From contig NZ_JACSET010000009.1 in NCBI RefSeq assembly GCF_014334325.1, positions 1-64,000 on the forward strand: a stretch of DNA of 64,000 nt, in the 5' to 3' direction. Below, one piece after another: positions 1-8,880 of this stretch (its first letter is position 1; each line of letters opens with the position of its first letter). A program made the translations under genes and the position numbers. The stretch comes from Treponema sp. Marseille-Q4130. Its GTDB lineage: Bacteria > Spirochaetota > Spirochaetia > Treponematales > Treponemataceae. A model generated the notes under the pieces. The model saw only the letters and a program-made list of their open reading frames with translations. It had not been told where the DNA came from and did no database searches.

Positions 1-84
1 TTAAGCAGCTTGCCCGAATGATGAACGTTTAAAACAAAAAAACGACGTTCAAAAAAATCGAAAATCGAACCTTTCACAAAAAAA

Positions 85-125
85 GGCTGTCCTTACTGCT
101 GTTGGCAATAACTTCTTGGACAGCC
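85..125. repeat. Hairpin of the GGCTGTC family
   Basis: The arms GGCTGTCC (85-92) and GGACAGCC (118-125) form a perfect 8-bp stem. Similar stems occur at 39769-39794, 42013-42051 and 46377-46414. No gene is visible in bases 1-115, so this could be the terminator of a gene outside the window or part of a dispersed palindrome family. Confidence 0.5.
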
Positions 126-187
126 CCTTAAACCATATAGTTCAGCGGCTTCCTTGCCGGACTATCTCAACAACCGAAGGTGCAGCT

Positions 188-1030
188 ATGGAATATACCC
201 ATAAACCCGTCGACGAGCTCTCCTTTACCGACGACTTTATGTTCGGTACCGTCATGAAAAACAAAGTTATATGTAAGGGTGTATTGGAGCGCTTATTGCA
301 CATCAAAGTCGGTAAAATAGAATACCCATCCCTGCAAAAAACGATAGCACCCTTTTACGAAAGCAAGGGCATACGCCTCGATGTCTATGTCTCAGAGCCC
401 GAGCGCATCTTCGATATCGAAATACAAACGTCGATCCCGCCCTCTCTTCCCAAACGCACGCGCTATTACCAAAGCCTTATGGATGTCGATAACCTCTTAC
501 GCGGACAAAGCTACGCGGAACTGAAAGAGAGCTATGTCATCTTTATCTGTACGCAGGATCCCTTCGGAGAGGGCTTGCCCGTTTATACATTCCGCAGTGT
601 GTGCAGTGAGGACGGCAGTATTCTTCTTGATGACAAATCGTATAAAGTATTTTATAATGTGGGTGCCTACGGTAAAGAGGGAGAGCCTGAATTGAGCGCC
701 TTGTTGAAGTATCTTTGCGAGAGGCGGGCGACGAGCGGTTTTACACAGCACATCGATGAGCTTGTCGAAAAAGCGAAACGGAACGAAAAGTTCAGGAGCT
801 GGTATATGTCGTTGAATATACGGGAAGATGATTTACGCATGGCAGGTGAAAAGATCGGCTTTGAGCGGGGCGTTGCTGCGGGGATACGCAGAGGCCGACG
901 CGACGGCATCGCCGCGGGATCATATCAAAAAGCACGAGAGACGGCAAAGCTGATGGCTGAACGCAAATACCCGCTCTCTGAGATCCACCTTATGACCGGT
1001 CTTTCGGAAGCGGAAATCGAAAAACTGTAG
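188..1030 (+). CDS. Rpn/PD-(D/E)XK nuclease-family protein (transposase-like)
   Basis: This 280-residue protein matches the Rpn (recombination-promoting nuclease / 'PD-(D/E)XK nuclease family transposase') proteins that are abundant in treponemes. It opens with a typical FTDDFMFG segment. A nuclease-like core follows in which RLDVYV and FDIEIQTS supply the D and E-x-Q positions of a PD-(D/E)XK active site. The C-terminus is Arg/Gly-rich with an AEREY-like '[11 protein letters not shown]' tail, usual in the family. An upstream in-frame ATG exists at 116, but the ATG at 188 has a good AAGGTG ribosome-binding site and starts at the conserved region. Family members promote DNA cleavage or RecA-independent recombination; the role here is not known. 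Confidence 0.85.
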   Translation: MEYTHKPVDELSFTDDFMFGTVMKNKVICKGVLERLLHIKVGKIEYPSLQKTIAPFYESKGIRLDVYVSEPERIFDIEIQTSIPPSLPKRTRYYQSLMDVDNLLRGQSYAELKESYVIFICTQDPFGEGLPVYTFRSVCSEDGSILLDDKSYKVFYNVGAYGKEGEPELSALLKYLCERRATSGFTQHIDELVEKAKRNEKFRSWYMSLNIREDDLRMAGEKIGFERGVAAGIRRGRRDGIAAGSYQKARETAKLMAERKYPLSEIHLMTGLSEAEIEKL

Positions 1031-1137
1031 TGTCATTTGCTTTTCAAAAAGCTTGACATCCGGCCTTTTAGGTAAAAATTGATTTCCGTATATCAAGGAC
1101 GGTTTTTACGGGGCAAGGATATCTGAAACCATAGTCA

Positions 1138-1173
1138 TAAAAAAACGACCGCCCTTTTCGGACGGCCGTTTTC
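1138..1173. terminator. Rho-independent terminator between rpn-like gene and nifJ
   Basis: A G/C-rich stem (ACGGCCGTCC paired with GGGCGGTCGT, partly by G-U pairs, minus-strand reading) has a GAAAA loop and a run of seven T on the minus strand. It sits about 60 bp past the nifJ stop codon. The run of A on the other side would let it also serve the converging rpn-like gene. Confidence 0.75.
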
Positions 1174-1231
1174 GTTACATTACATTCGTACGATTTTTAT
1201 GCGCTTTACGCGCACTCTGCACATACGCCGA

Positions 1232-4200
1232 TCAGAACGGGCGCTTGGCGAGGTAGTCGTACTCCTGCCACGTCCGCTTTGCGGCTGCAGTCGCTTTTTC
1301 GAGCAGGATATTCGCACGCTCGGGATTTGCGGCTTTCAGCGCTTTGAAGCGGCCTTCGGCGTACATATAGTCGGCAAGCTGATAGTTCGGTTCGCGCGAA
1401 TCGAGCTGGAAGGGATTGAGTCCCTGTTCTTTCCGGCGCGGATCGTAGCGGTACAGCGGCCACAGTCCGCATTCGACCGCCTGCTTTTGCAGCTTCAAAC
1501 CGTCGCTCATATTGATCGTGTGGTTGATACAGTGCGAATAGGCGATGATGAGAGACGGACCGTCGTAGCTTTCGGCTTCGCGGATCGCTTTGATAGTCTG
1601 AGCGGCATTTGCGCCCATCGCAACCTTTGCGACGTAAATATAGCCGTAGCTCATCGCGATCATACCCAAATCTTTTTTCGCGATGTCTTTTCCCGCCGCC
1701 GCGAATTTTGCAACCGCGCCGAAGGGCGTCGCTTTCGACATCTGACCGCCGGTATTCGAATATACTTCCGTGTCGAGACAGAGGATATTGATATTGCGTC
1801 CCTGAGCGAGTACGTGGTCGACGCCGCCGAAGCCGATATCGTAGCCCCAGCCGTCACCGCCGATGATCCAGTTGCTCTTTTTAATAAAGTGATCGGCAAG
1901 CGACAAAAGCTCTTTCGAAAGCTCGTCTTTTTTATCTTTCAAAATCGTTTTCAAAGCCGCGACGTTTTTGCGCTGCGCTTCGATCGCCGCATCGTCCGCC
2001 TGCGTATTCGAAAGGAGCGCATCGATCTCTTTTGCTGCAATGCCCTTTTCCTTCGCTTTGGCTGCAACTTCGCGCGCGTATTCGGCGAGCTTTTCCGCCG
2101 TAAGGCGCATACCGAAACCGAATTCCGCCGCATCTTCAAAGAGCGAGTTGCTCCACACGGGACCCTGTCCGTTCGCGTTCGTTGCGTACGGCGTCGTCGG
2201 CAAGTTGCCTCCGTAAATCGAAGAACAGCCGGTCGCGTTTGCGATCATTGCCCTGTCTCCGAAAAGCTGGCTCACCGTTTTGATGTACGCCGTTTCACCG
2301 CAGCCCGAGCACGCGCCGCTGAATTCGAAGAGCGGCCGCTTCATGGAAAGCCCCTTCGCCGTCGCAAGGTTGAGCGTCGAAGCGTCCACTTCGAGCAAAC
2401 CGAGGAAGTATCCCCATTTTTTGTTTTCGGCTTCTTTGTATTCGGGCGTAAAGAGTTCCATGTGCAGCGATTTTTTCGGCTGCGTCGGACACGCGTATAC
2501 GCACAATCCGCATCCGGTGCAGTCTTCGGCGGAGATAGCGAGTACGAATTTCTGTCCGGGTTTTGCAGGCTTCAGTTCGATGCTCTTGAATCCTGCCGGA
2601 GCCTTTGCCGCTTCCTCGTCGGTCATCGTTTTCATGCGGATACAGGCGTGCGGACATACGAGAGCGCAGTTGCCGCACTGGATACACGTCGCTTCGTCCC
2701 AACACGCTACCCGCTCGGCGATACCGCGTTTTTCGTACTGCGTCGTCGCCGTGGGGAAAGTACCGTCAGCGGGCAATTTGCTGACCGGCAGTTTGTCGCC
2801 TTCTTGAGCGGCCATAGCGCCGAGCACGTTTTTGATAAAGGAATCGTTCGTGTTTTTCATCGCCGATTCCATGTGGAAATTGCCGCCGACCTTTTTGCCT
2901 TTGAGATCGACTTTTTCGACGGCGGCAAGCGCCATTTCGATCGTCGAAATGTTTTTGTTGACGACGTCCTGACCTTTTTTGCCGTAGGTTTTCGCGATGA
3001 ATTTCTTCATGTATTCGACGGCGACATCTTCTTTCAAAACGCCCGAAATCTTAAAGAACGCGGCAAGCATGACGATATTGATGCGGTTGCCCATGCCGGC
3101 TTTTTCCGCGATCTTAAACGCATCGATGACGTAGAACTGCGCCTTTTTTTCGAGAATGCGCTTTTGCTGTTCGACGGGAATCTCCTCCCAAACATGCTCT
3201 TTGTCGAAACGGCTGTTGAGCAAAAAGATTCCGCCCTCTTTCAGATACTGGAGCATATCGTACACGTCCATGTATGCGAATTTGTGACAGGCGAGAAAGT
3301 CGGCGGCCGTAATCAAATACGGGCGGCGGATCGTCCGCTTGCCGAAGCGCAGGTGCGACACCGTGATGCCGCCGGATTTTTTCGAGTCGTACGAAAAATA
3401 CGCTTGAGCGTTGAGGTCGGGGCGCGCATCGCCGATGATTTTGATTGCGATTTTATTCGCGCCGACCGTACCGTCGGAACCGAGTCCGTAGAACATCGCT
3501 TCGGTCATGCCCTGTTCGGCGATGAAAAAGTCGGGATCGTATTTCAGCGACGTCTTCGATACGTCGTCGTTGATGCCGATCGTAAAGTGATTTTTCACTT
3601 TGTCTTTCGCGTCGAGATTTTCGAAACACGAAATGACCATCGCAGGCGTAAACTCTTTCGAGCCGATACCGTAGCGACCGCCGATAATCTGCGCTTTGCG
3701 TCCGGCTTCTTCGAATGCCGTGCACACGTCTTCGTACAGCGGTTCTCCCAAAGCGCCGGGTTCTTTCGTGCGGTCGAGTACGACGATCTTTTTCGCCGTT
3801 TCCGGGATCGCTGCGAGGAATTTATCCGCAGCGAAGGGACGATACAGATGCACTTTTACGACACCGACCTTTTTGCCTTTCTGCTTGCACAGATATTCGA
3901 CCGTTTCGTGAGCCGTGTCCGCGCCCGATCCCATGATGATCATAACCGATTTCGCGTCTTTTGCACCGACATAATCGTAGAGTTTGTATTTGCGTCCGGT
4001 AAGCTTTGCGAATTTCGCCATTTCGCTCTGCACGATCGCCGGGACAGCTTTGTAATAATTGTTGACCGCTTCGCGGCTCTGGAAGTATACGTCGGGGTTT
4101 TGCGAGGTACCGCGGATTTCAGGACGTTCGGGATTTAAGCCGCGAGCGCGATGTTCGCGTACGAGGTCGTCGTCCACCATGCCGCGCATCTCATCGAACG

Positions 4201-4765
4201 AAACTTCATCGTATTTTTGGATTTCGTGCGATGTGCGGAATCCGTCGAAAAAGTGCAAAAACGGAATGCGAGAACGGAGTGTCGCCGAATGCGCGATGAC
4301 CGCCATATCCTGCGCTTCCTGCACGGAGTTCGACGCGAGCATAGCCCAGCCGGTTTGACGACACGCCATAACGTCCGAATGATCGCCGAAAATCGACAGG
4401 GCGCTCGTTGCGACGGCACGTGCCGCAATATGAAATACCGTGCTCGTCAGTTCGCCCGCGATTTTGTACATATTCGGAATCATCAGGAGCAAGCCCTGAG
4501 AAGCCGTAAACGTCGAGCTCAACGCGCCCGCCGTCAGTGCACCGTGTACAGCGCCCGCAGCTCCCGCTTCCGATTGCATTTCGACAACCGTCGGCACCGT
4601 GCCCCAAATATTTTTTTCGTTCTTTGCCGACAGATCGTCGGCAACCTCACCCATCGGGCTGGACGGAGTAATCGGATAAATCGAAATTACTTCGCTCAGC
4701 GCATGTGCAACGCGTCCGACCGCAGTGTTGGCGTCGAGCGTTACTTTCTGTTCTTCTGTTGCCAT
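1232..4765 (-). CDS. nifJ: Pyruvate:ferredoxin (flavodoxin) oxidoreductase
   Basis: This 1177-residue single-chain PFOR oxidises pyruvate with CoA to acetyl-CoA and CO2 and passes electrons to ferredoxin or flavodoxin. It is the central anaerobic pyruvate enzyme. The order is: pyruvate-binding domain (YPITPSSPMGE near residue 30), CoA/transketolase-C-like domain, the gamma-type domain (GSDGTVGANK), two 4Fe-4S motifs (CIQCGNCALVCPHA and CTGCGLCVYACPT), then the TPP domain (ACSGCGE, GDGWGYDIGFGG, EVYSNTGGQ). Length is that of the family. The start is set by AGGAAGC before the ATG. A 979-codon open frame on the opposite strand is a codon-bias shadow. Confidence 0.97.
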   Translation of the reverse strand: MATEEQKVTLDANTAVGRVAHALSEVISIYPITPSSPMGEVADDLSAKNEKNIWGTVPTVVEMQSEAGAAGAVHGALTAGALSSTFTASQGLLLMIPNMYKIAGELTSTVFHIAARAVATSALSIFGDHSDVMACRQTGWAMLASNSVQEAQDMAVIAHSATLRSRIPFLHFFDGFRTSHEIQKYDEVSFDEMRGMVDDDLVREHRARGLNPERPEIRGTSQNPDVYFQSREAVNNYYKAVPAIVQSEMAKFAKLTGRKYKLYDYVGAKDAKSVMIIMGSGADTAHETVEYLCKQKGKKVGVVKVHLYRPFAADKFLAAIPETAKKIVVLDRTKEPGALGEPLYEDVCTAFEEAGRKAQIIGGRYGIGSKEFTPAMVISCFENLDAKDKVKNHFTIGINDDVSKTSLKYDPDFFIAEQGMTEAMFYGLGSDGTVGANKIAIKIIGDARPDLNAQAYFSYDSKKSGGITVSHLRFGKRTIRRPYLITAADFLACHKFAYMDVYDMLQYLKEGGIFLLNSRFDKEHVWEEIPVEQQKRILEKKAQFYVIDAFKIAEKAGMGNRINIVMLAAFFKISGVLKEDVAVEYMKKFIAKTYGKKGQDVVNKNISTIEMALAAVEKVDLKGKKVGGNFHMESAMKNTNDSFIKNVLGAMAAQEGDKLPVSKLPADGTFPTATTQYEKRGIAERVACWDEATCIQCGNCALVCPHACIRMKTMTDEEAAKAPAGFKSIELKPAKPGQKFVLAISAEDCTGCGLCVYACPTQPKKSLHMELFTPEYKEAENKKWGYFLGLLEVDASTLNLATAKGLSMKRPLFEFSGACSGCGETAYIKTVSQLFGDRAMIANATGCSSIYGGNLPTTPYATNANGQGPVWSNSLFEDAAEFGFGMRLTAEKLAEYAREVAAKAKEKGIAAKEIDALLSNTQADDAAIEAQRKNVAALKTILKDKKDELSKELLSLADHFIKKSNWIIGGDGWGYDIGFGGVDHVLAQGRNINILCLDTEVYSNTGGQMSKATPFGAVAKFAAAGKDIAKKDLGMIAMSYGYIYVAKVAMGANAAQTIKAIREAESYDGPSLIIAYSHCINHTINMSDGLKLQKQAVECGLWPLYRYDPRRKEQGLNPFQLDSREPNYQLADYMYAEGRFKALKAANPERANILLEKATAAAKRTWQEYDYLAKRPF

Positions 4766-4789
4766 GGCAGCTTCCTTTTCTTGAAATGT

Positions 4790-4812
4790 ATTGATTTGAA
4801 ACGAGTATCAAT
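4790..4812. promoter_or_regulatory. Inverted repeat in the nifJ leader
   Basis: ATTGAT (4790-4795) and ATCAAT (4807-4812) are perfect arms separated by 11 nt, between the nifJ promoter and its ribosome-binding site. The same arms with a 7-nt spacer occur at 58678-58696 before the first substrate-binding protein gene. This is a candidate operator; the regulator is unknown. Confidence 0.3.
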
Positions 4813-4823
4813 TCGCACCGTCT

Positions 4824-4852
4824 ATTTTACACCCGATGGCAGGGATTTGCAA
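4824..4852 (-). promoter_or_regulatory. Promoter of nifJ
   Basis: Reading the minus strand, TTGCAA (4852-4847) is followed by a 17-nt spacer and TAAAAT (4829-4824). This gives a leader of about 50 nt with a clear ribosome-binding site. Confidence 0.65.
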
Positions 4853-4853
4853 G

Positions 4854-4900
4854 GGCGCATACGCCGTTTATCAAAGACACGTGATATTTTCGTATGCGCC
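4854..4900. repeat. Ten-bp perfect inverted repeat with nested palindrome
   Basis: GGCGCATACG (4854-4863) pairs perfectly with CGTATGCGCC (4891-4900). The 27-nt interior holds a second pair, TATCA/TGATA. It lies between the dus stop codon and the nifJ -35 box, so it may end dus transcription or act as an upstream regulatory site. No T-run follows on the minus strand. Confidence 0.5.
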
Positions 4901-4926
4901 GCATCTTGCGTCTCGGAACAAAGGCA

Positions 4927-5925
4927 TCAGGGGCGCTTCGCATTTCCCGTATAAAGCAATACGTCGTCTGCCTGTTTTTGAAAATAATCGCGGATGCGGA
5001 CGCGGGCATCGCCGGTGTCTTTTGCGTTTTGCATCTGCGTTTGAAAATAGTGCGCAAACGAAAAACCGAGACAGTAATACGCGAAAAAACGCTGCATACG
5101 GGTTTTCCAAAATTCTTGGGGCTGATATTTTTCAAGCATATCGATAAAATCGAGGGCGAGCTTTTCGCGGTCGATCACCGCATCGAAGCTTTCGTGCCGC
5201 AAATCCGCGGCAAGTTCGGCAAAAAGCCACGGTTTTTCGATCGCTCCCCGTGCGATCATAATGCCCGAAGCGTGAGGGGAGGCGCGCAGGGCATCGCGCA
5301 TCGACGGCACATCGCGTACACCGCCGTTTAAAACGACGGAAATACCTTCTTTCGCATATCGCAGGGCAAGGCGTTCGACGTATTCCCATCTGAGAGGCGA
5401 GCGGTATTTTTCTTTACTCGTGCGCGGATGCAATGCAAAAAGCGTTACGCCTTCGGATGCGAGCATATCGCACAACGAAAAGAATCGCTCGTCGGTAAAG
5501 TGCTCATCGCCGAGGCGGAGCTTTACCGAAAGCCTTTTTCCCGAAGGCGAAAGCGCATCTTTTACGCTCCGCACCATAGCGCGAGTTTCGGAAGCATCTT
5601 TCGAAAGCCACGCCGCACCCGCTCCGCTTTTAACGATGTCCGGAGCCGAGCATCCCATATTGATATCGATCCCGATTCCCGGAAGCTTGCCGATCATCGA
5701 AGCGGCTTCCGCAAGGTGTTCGGCTTTCCGTCCGGTGATCTGCCACACCGTTTTTTCCGGCGCAGGATCGGGAATGACATAGTATTTTTCAAAGGGGCCG
5801 CCGTTGACGAAGGTAGCCGCGTTTATCATTTCGGAATAATATTCGTCGCAGCCGCCGAAGCGTTCGACGAGGGTGCGGAACGCCGCGTGCGTAACCGTCG
5901 CGACGGGCGCGCAGATCAATTTCAT
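4927..5925 (-). CDS. tRNA-dihydrouridine synthase family protein
   Basis: This 332-residue Dus-family flavoprotein reduces uridines in tRNA to dihydrouridine using FMN and NADPH. The start MKLICAPVATVTHAAFR matches the FMN-binding opening of the family. NMGCSAP near residue 90 holds the catalytic Cys; the usual GCP is GCS here. LKLR-type (VKLRLG), HPRT and NGGV segments of the TIM barrel follow, then IARGAIEKPWLF. The C-terminal helical domain is present, so it is full length. Subfamily (DusA/B/C) cannot be set by eye. The start codon lies 6 nt downstream of a -10 box, without a ribosome-binding site. Confidence 0.88.
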   Translation of the reverse strand: MKLICAPVATVTHAAFRTLVERFGGCDEYYSEMINAATFVNGGPFEKYYVIPDPAPEKTVWQITGRKAEHLAEAASMIGKLPGIGIDINMGCSAPDIVKSGAGAAWLSKDASETRAMVRSVKDALSPSGKRLSVKLRLGDEHFTDERFFSLCDMLASEGVTLFALHPRTSKEKYRSPLRWEYVERLALRYAKEGISVVLNGGVRDVPSMRDALRASPHASGIMIARGAIEKPWLFAELAADLRHESFDAVIDREKLALDFIDMLEKYQPQEFWKTRMQRFFAYYCLGFSFAHYFQTQMQNAKDTGDARVRIRDYFQKQADDVLLYTGNAKRP

Positions 5926-5931
5926 AGCGCT

Positions 5932-5960
5932 ACTATATCACGTATCAAAAATCGATAAAA
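5932..5960 (-). promoter_or_regulatory. Leaderless-type promoter of dus
   Basis: The -10 box TATAGT (5937-5932) ends 6 nt before the ATG at 5925. The -35 box is weak (TTTTAT, 5960-5955, spacer 17). Transcription should begin at or next to the start codon. Confidence 0.45.
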
Positions 5961-5972
5961 TAGCCGCAGGGA

Positions 5973-6046
5973 AACTTCGCGTTCCGCGGCCGTTGCAAGC
6001 TGCTCGGAAAACTTCGCGCTCAGCGCCCGTTGCAAGCTGTGCGGAC
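5973..6046. repeat. Tandem 37-bp repeat, two units
   Basis: Two imperfect copies start at AACTTCGCG (5973 and 6010), each ending in CCGTTGCAAGCTG plus CGGA. They lie directly upstream of the CYTH gene promoter. No function is visible. Confidence 0.6.
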
Positions 6047-6058
6047 AATGCGGGCGCT

Positions 6059-6086
6059 TTTGCAAAAGGGGCTCCCGTGCTACAAT
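6059..6086 (+). promoter_or_regulatory. Leaderless-type promoter of the CYTH gene
   Basis: TTTGCA (6059-6064), a 16-nt spacer and TACAAT (6081-6086) precede the ATG at 6092 by only 5 nt. There is no room for a ribosome-binding site on a transcript from this promoter. Confidence 0.5.
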
Positions 6087-6091
6087 GCGCT

Positions 6092-6757
6092 ATGTACGAA
6101 ATCGAACTGAAAGCGCATGTCGAAGACCGCATCGCAGTCGCGCACGCCCTCGATATTTTCGCACGGTACGAGGGTTCCCTCACAAAACGCGACACTTATT
6201 ACCGGCTGCCCCTCGCTTGCGTGCCGACCGATACGGAGAAGTCATCCTCGAAGCGCACTGACGCAAAAGTGCATTCGGAAAATACAGCGGTGCAGGACCA
6301 TATCGGCTGCCGCATACGGAAAACGGTTTTCGAAAAAACGGGCGAAACAAAAATCACGTTCACGTATAAACGGAAAGAATTGCGCAAAGATGAGAGCGGA
6401 ATCGCAATCGAAGTAAACGACGAAAAAGAATGTCTTCTCTCCGATAGTGATGCGATCGAATCGTTTATCAAAGATGCGGGAGGCGGCATTTCGCACATAA
6501 AAGAAAAAATTATTAAAGAGTGGTATGCCGAAACAGAGGCGGGAGCGGCGCACATCGAACTGTGTACGGTCCCGCCGCTCGGAGATTTTCTCGAAATAGA
6601 AATACTGGCAAAAGACGATGCGCATACGGAAGACGCGAAACGCGCGATCCTGTCTATTTTCAAAAACTGCGGTATCGATGAAAGCGCGATCGAAAATCGC
6701 TATTACAACGATATGCTCGACGAAAAAGCGCGGGCAAATACGGCAAGCGGCGGGTAA
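6092..6757 (+). CDS. CYTH-domain protein (class IV adenylate cyclase-like)
   Basis: This 221-residue protein is of the CYTH superfamily (CyaB-type class IV adenylate cyclases, thiamine triphosphatases). The signature EIELK (ExExK) is at residues 3-7, followed by RxTYYRLP-like (KRDTYYRLP), RIRKT and TFTYKRKE, which line the triphosphate tunnel. FLEIEILAK near the C-terminus supplies the second acidic strand. The upstream in-frame extension to 5873 lies outside the family fold and before the promoter, so the ATG at 6092 is preferred. Whether it makes cAMP or hydrolyses a triphosphate cannot be told from sequence. Confidence 0.85.
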   Translation: MYEIELKAHVEDRIAVAHALDIFARYEGSLTKRDTYYRLPLACVPTDTEKSSSKRTDAKVHSENTAVQDHIGCRIRKTVFEKTGETKITFTYKRKELRKDESGIAIEVNDEKECLLSDSDAIESFIKDAGGGISHIKEKIIKEWYAETEAGAAHIELCTVPPLGDFLEIEILAKDDAHTEDAKRAILSIFKNCGIDESAIENRYYNDMLDEKARANTASGG

Positions 6758-6782
6758 AACCGCACGCCCTTGATACGCTCTG

Positions 6783-6811
6783 TTGAAGAAAGGCGCATTA
6801 TCGTTTATCAT
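6783..6811 (+). promoter_or_regulatory. Promoter of the DUF975-type gene and sppA
   Basis: TTGAAG (6783-6788), a 17-nt spacer and TATCAT (6806-6811). The leader is about 12 nt with a strong GGAGGC ribosome-binding site. Confidence 0.5.
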
Positions 6812-6829
6812 CGAGCGGAGGCAGGAATC

Positions 6830-7669
6830 ATGTTCGACAGAAAAAAATATAAATCGTTTGCGCGCATCCAATTAAAAAAGCGGCGGACGGTGCCCGCGCT
6901 CATGACGCTTATCACTATGCTCGTCCTGCTGCTCTTATCGCTTCCGTCGATCAAAACGTCGATCGCGATGTACAGCGAAATTTTGCAGGCATCCGCTTTA
7001 TCGCTAAACAAAGACGTGCTCCTGCAAATCGTGCGTAAATATCAAAAAGCGACACCGCTCGATTCGTTTTTAAGCTGGGTCGTGTTTTTCGTAACGGCAA
7101 TTTGTACGATCGCACAATACTGTGTGTATTTGAAGATGTCGCGGAGTCCCGAACCCGTATCGATCGAAGATTTTTTTGCGGGTTTTGCGCATTGGCTCCG
7201 CGCGATCGGAGCGGCGCTGTGGAAGCAGATTTGGATGTTTTTGTGGTCACTCCTTTTTATCATACCCTGCATGATTATCATCTTCGCGTTCATCCGATCG
7301 CTCAATTGGCGCTTGCTCTTCTTTATCATCCCCGCTATCATCCCCTACATCGTCAAAGGCATAGCGTATTCACAGATGAATTATATCGTTGCGGAATTTC
7401 CTCACGTACCGGTAGTGCAGGCACTCGACATCAGCAAAAAAATCACTCGAGGGCATAAAGGGGAATTATTCGTTTTGTATTTGAGTTTTTTAGGATGGGC
7501 ACTGCTTTGCGTTTTGACATTCGGCATCGCATCGCTGTGGGTCATACCCTATCAAACGATGACATGCGTAAACGCGTATCACGCGCTTATGAAAGACGCG
7601 CTCGAATCGGGCGTCGTCACGCTTGAAGATATCGGAGACGTTAACGGAGAACACTATGGCAAAAAATAA
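6830..7669 (+). CDS. DUF975-family integral membrane protein
   Basis: This 279-residue membrane protein of the DUF975 type has a basic N-terminus, then about six hydrophobic segments (residues about 20-40, 85-105, 125-170, 215-250), ending with WVIPYQTMTCVNAYHAL, which is typical of the family. Function is not known. It overlaps sppA by 14 nt, so the two are co-transcribed and probably translationally coupled. The ATG at 6830 follows GGAGGCAGG. The 20-codon upstream extension to 6770 would run through the promoter. Confidence 0.75.
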   Translation: MFDRKKYKSFARIQLKKRRTVPALMTLITMLVLLLLSLPSIKTSIAMYSEILQASALSLNKDVLLQIVRKYQKATPLDSFLSWVVFFVTAICTIAQYCVYLKMSRSPEPVSIEDFFAGFAHWLRAIGAALWKQIWMFLWSLLFIIPCMIIIFAFIRSLNWRLLFFIIPAIIPYIVKGIAYSQMNYIVAEFPHVPVVQALDISKKITRGHKGELFVLYLSFLGWALLCVLTFGIASLWVIPYQTMTCVNAYHALMKDALESGVVTLEDIGDVNGEHYGKK

Positions 7670-8621
7670 AAAACGCGGCGGCATCATCGTATTCATCGTC
7701 ATTTTGCTTATTGCGGCGGGGATCGGCGTCTACACGATAGCGACGGACAAATCGCGATACGACGGCAGTACGGGATTTTTTAATAATTTTATCGTTCGGA
7801 AAAATTACATCGCATCGCTGTACATCGAAGGCGTCATCGAAGCGGAAAACAAAACGTACAATCACGAGTGGCTCATCGACACGATACGATCGCTCGAAGA
7901 CGACGAAAAAAACAAAGCGATTTTGCTGACCGTCGATTCTCCCGGAGGCGGCGTCTACGAATCGGACGAAGTGTATCTCGCCCTCCGCGATTATACGGAA
8001 CACACCGGACGGCCGGTCTACGCGTACATGACGACGCTCGCCGCTTCCGGCGGTTATTATATTTCGTGCGCCGCCGAAACGATATATGCGAACCGCAATA
8101 CGCTCACCGGTTCCATCGGCGTCATCGCAAGCCAATCGGTCGATATGACCGAACTGCTTAAAAAGCTCGGCGTAAAAGTGGAAACGATCACTGCGGGAAA
8201 AAACAAAAATATGCTCAATATCAACTCGCCGCTCACCGACGAGCAGCGGACTATCATGCAGTCGATCGCGGACGAAGCGTACGAACAGTTTACCGCCATC
8301 GTCGCAAAAAGCCGCGGCATGAAAATCGGAGAAGTGAAAAAACTTGCAGACGGCCGCATCTATACCGCGTCCCAAGCGAAAAAAAACGGACTCGTCGATG
8401 AAATCGGAACGTGGGAAGATGCGCTCGCTTCTCTTCGAAAAGAACTCGATGACGATGAAAGCGTCGTGACGACGTATCGCTACGAAAAAAAAGATTCGCT
8501 TTTAGATATACTTTCGGAAGCGACGAGCAAAGCGGGAAAAACCGACGCGCTCATCCCCGATGCGATCCGGAATGAACTCATGCTCGGCATTTCATATCCG
8601 GCGTACATTTATCGAAAGTAA
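7656..8621 (+). CDS. sppA: Signal peptide peptidase SppA, short (36K) type
   Basis: This S49 serine peptidase degrades signal peptides in the inner membrane. It has 321 residues, with a single N-terminal membrane anchor (residues about 9-30). VDSPGGGV precedes the catalytic Ser in AASGGYY near residue 130. The Lys of the Ser-Lys dyad is expected in TAGKNK about 50 residues later, as in the short Bacillus-type enzymes. The ATG at 7656 has GGAGAAC before it; a longer reading frame opens at 7623 but lacks a better start. The stop codon lies directly at the beginning of a conserved 124-bp repeat. Confidence 0.92.
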   Translation: MAKNKKRGGIIVFIVILLIAAGIGVYTIATDKSRYDGSTGFFNNFIVRKNYIASLYIEGVIEAENKTYNHEWLIDTIRSLEDDEKNKAILLTVDSPGGGVYESDEVYLALRDYTEHTGRPVYAYMTTLAASGGYYISCAAETIYANRNTLTGSIGVIASQSVDMTELLKKLGVKVETITAGKNKNMLNINSPLTDEQRTIMQSIADEAYEQFTAIVAKSRGMKIGEVKKLADGRIYTASQAKKNGLVDEIGTWEDALASLRKELDDDESVVTTYRYEKKDSLLDILSEATSKAGKTDALIPDAIRNELMLGISYPAYIYRK

Positions 8622-8744
8622 ATGCGGCAAGGATTGGAGGGGCGAAAGTTCCGAAGCGAGCATAAAGCGAGCGCAGGAATGAAGCCGAAAGGCGGAACCC
8701 CGAAAAGCCTGTTTTTTGCGATGCAATCGCAAAAAGCCGCCCTT
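8621..8744 (+). repeat. 124-bp 3'-end repeat element, copy A
   Basis: It begins at the last base of the sppA stop codon (AATGCGGCAAGGATTGGAGG) and ends in a hairpin TTTTTGCGAT-GCA-ATCGCAAAAA (8713-8735). A second 124-bp copy lies at 17179-17302 on the minus strand, in the same position relative to mutS2, and a shorter relative is at 43296-43370. The hairpin could act as terminator for sppA. The conserved body suggests a mobile or structured element. Confidence 0.75.
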
Positions 8745-8757
8745 ATGAAGCCTTGTA

Positions 8758-8880
8758 TCAATCTTTGAATACGCGGGCGACGGCGGCGTGGGAAGAGAAT
8801 CGCACGGTCTTTCTGCGCCGAGGATTGCTCGGCCGATTCAGATTTTCGGTATTGCAATCTTTATGATTAAACAGACTCCT
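8758..8880 (-). pseudogene. 3'-end remnant of a gene like the one at 63176
   Basis: Read on the minus strand, 8880-8758 encodes SLFNHKDCNTENLNRP and then an unrelated-looking tail to a stop. This matches NLFNHKDCNIEKLNWP at the C-terminus of the gene at 63176-64000, and the DNA agrees at most positions over about 50 bp. Only the last part of the gene remains, abutting the recQ stop codon, with no start or ribosome-binding site. It is best read as a deletion or insertion scar. Confidence 0.6.

Noticed and set aside
1199-4138. 979-codon open frame on the plus strand
   Set aside because: It lies fully antisense to nifJ, has an Arg/Phe-rich composition and no family features. It arises from the codon bias of nifJ.
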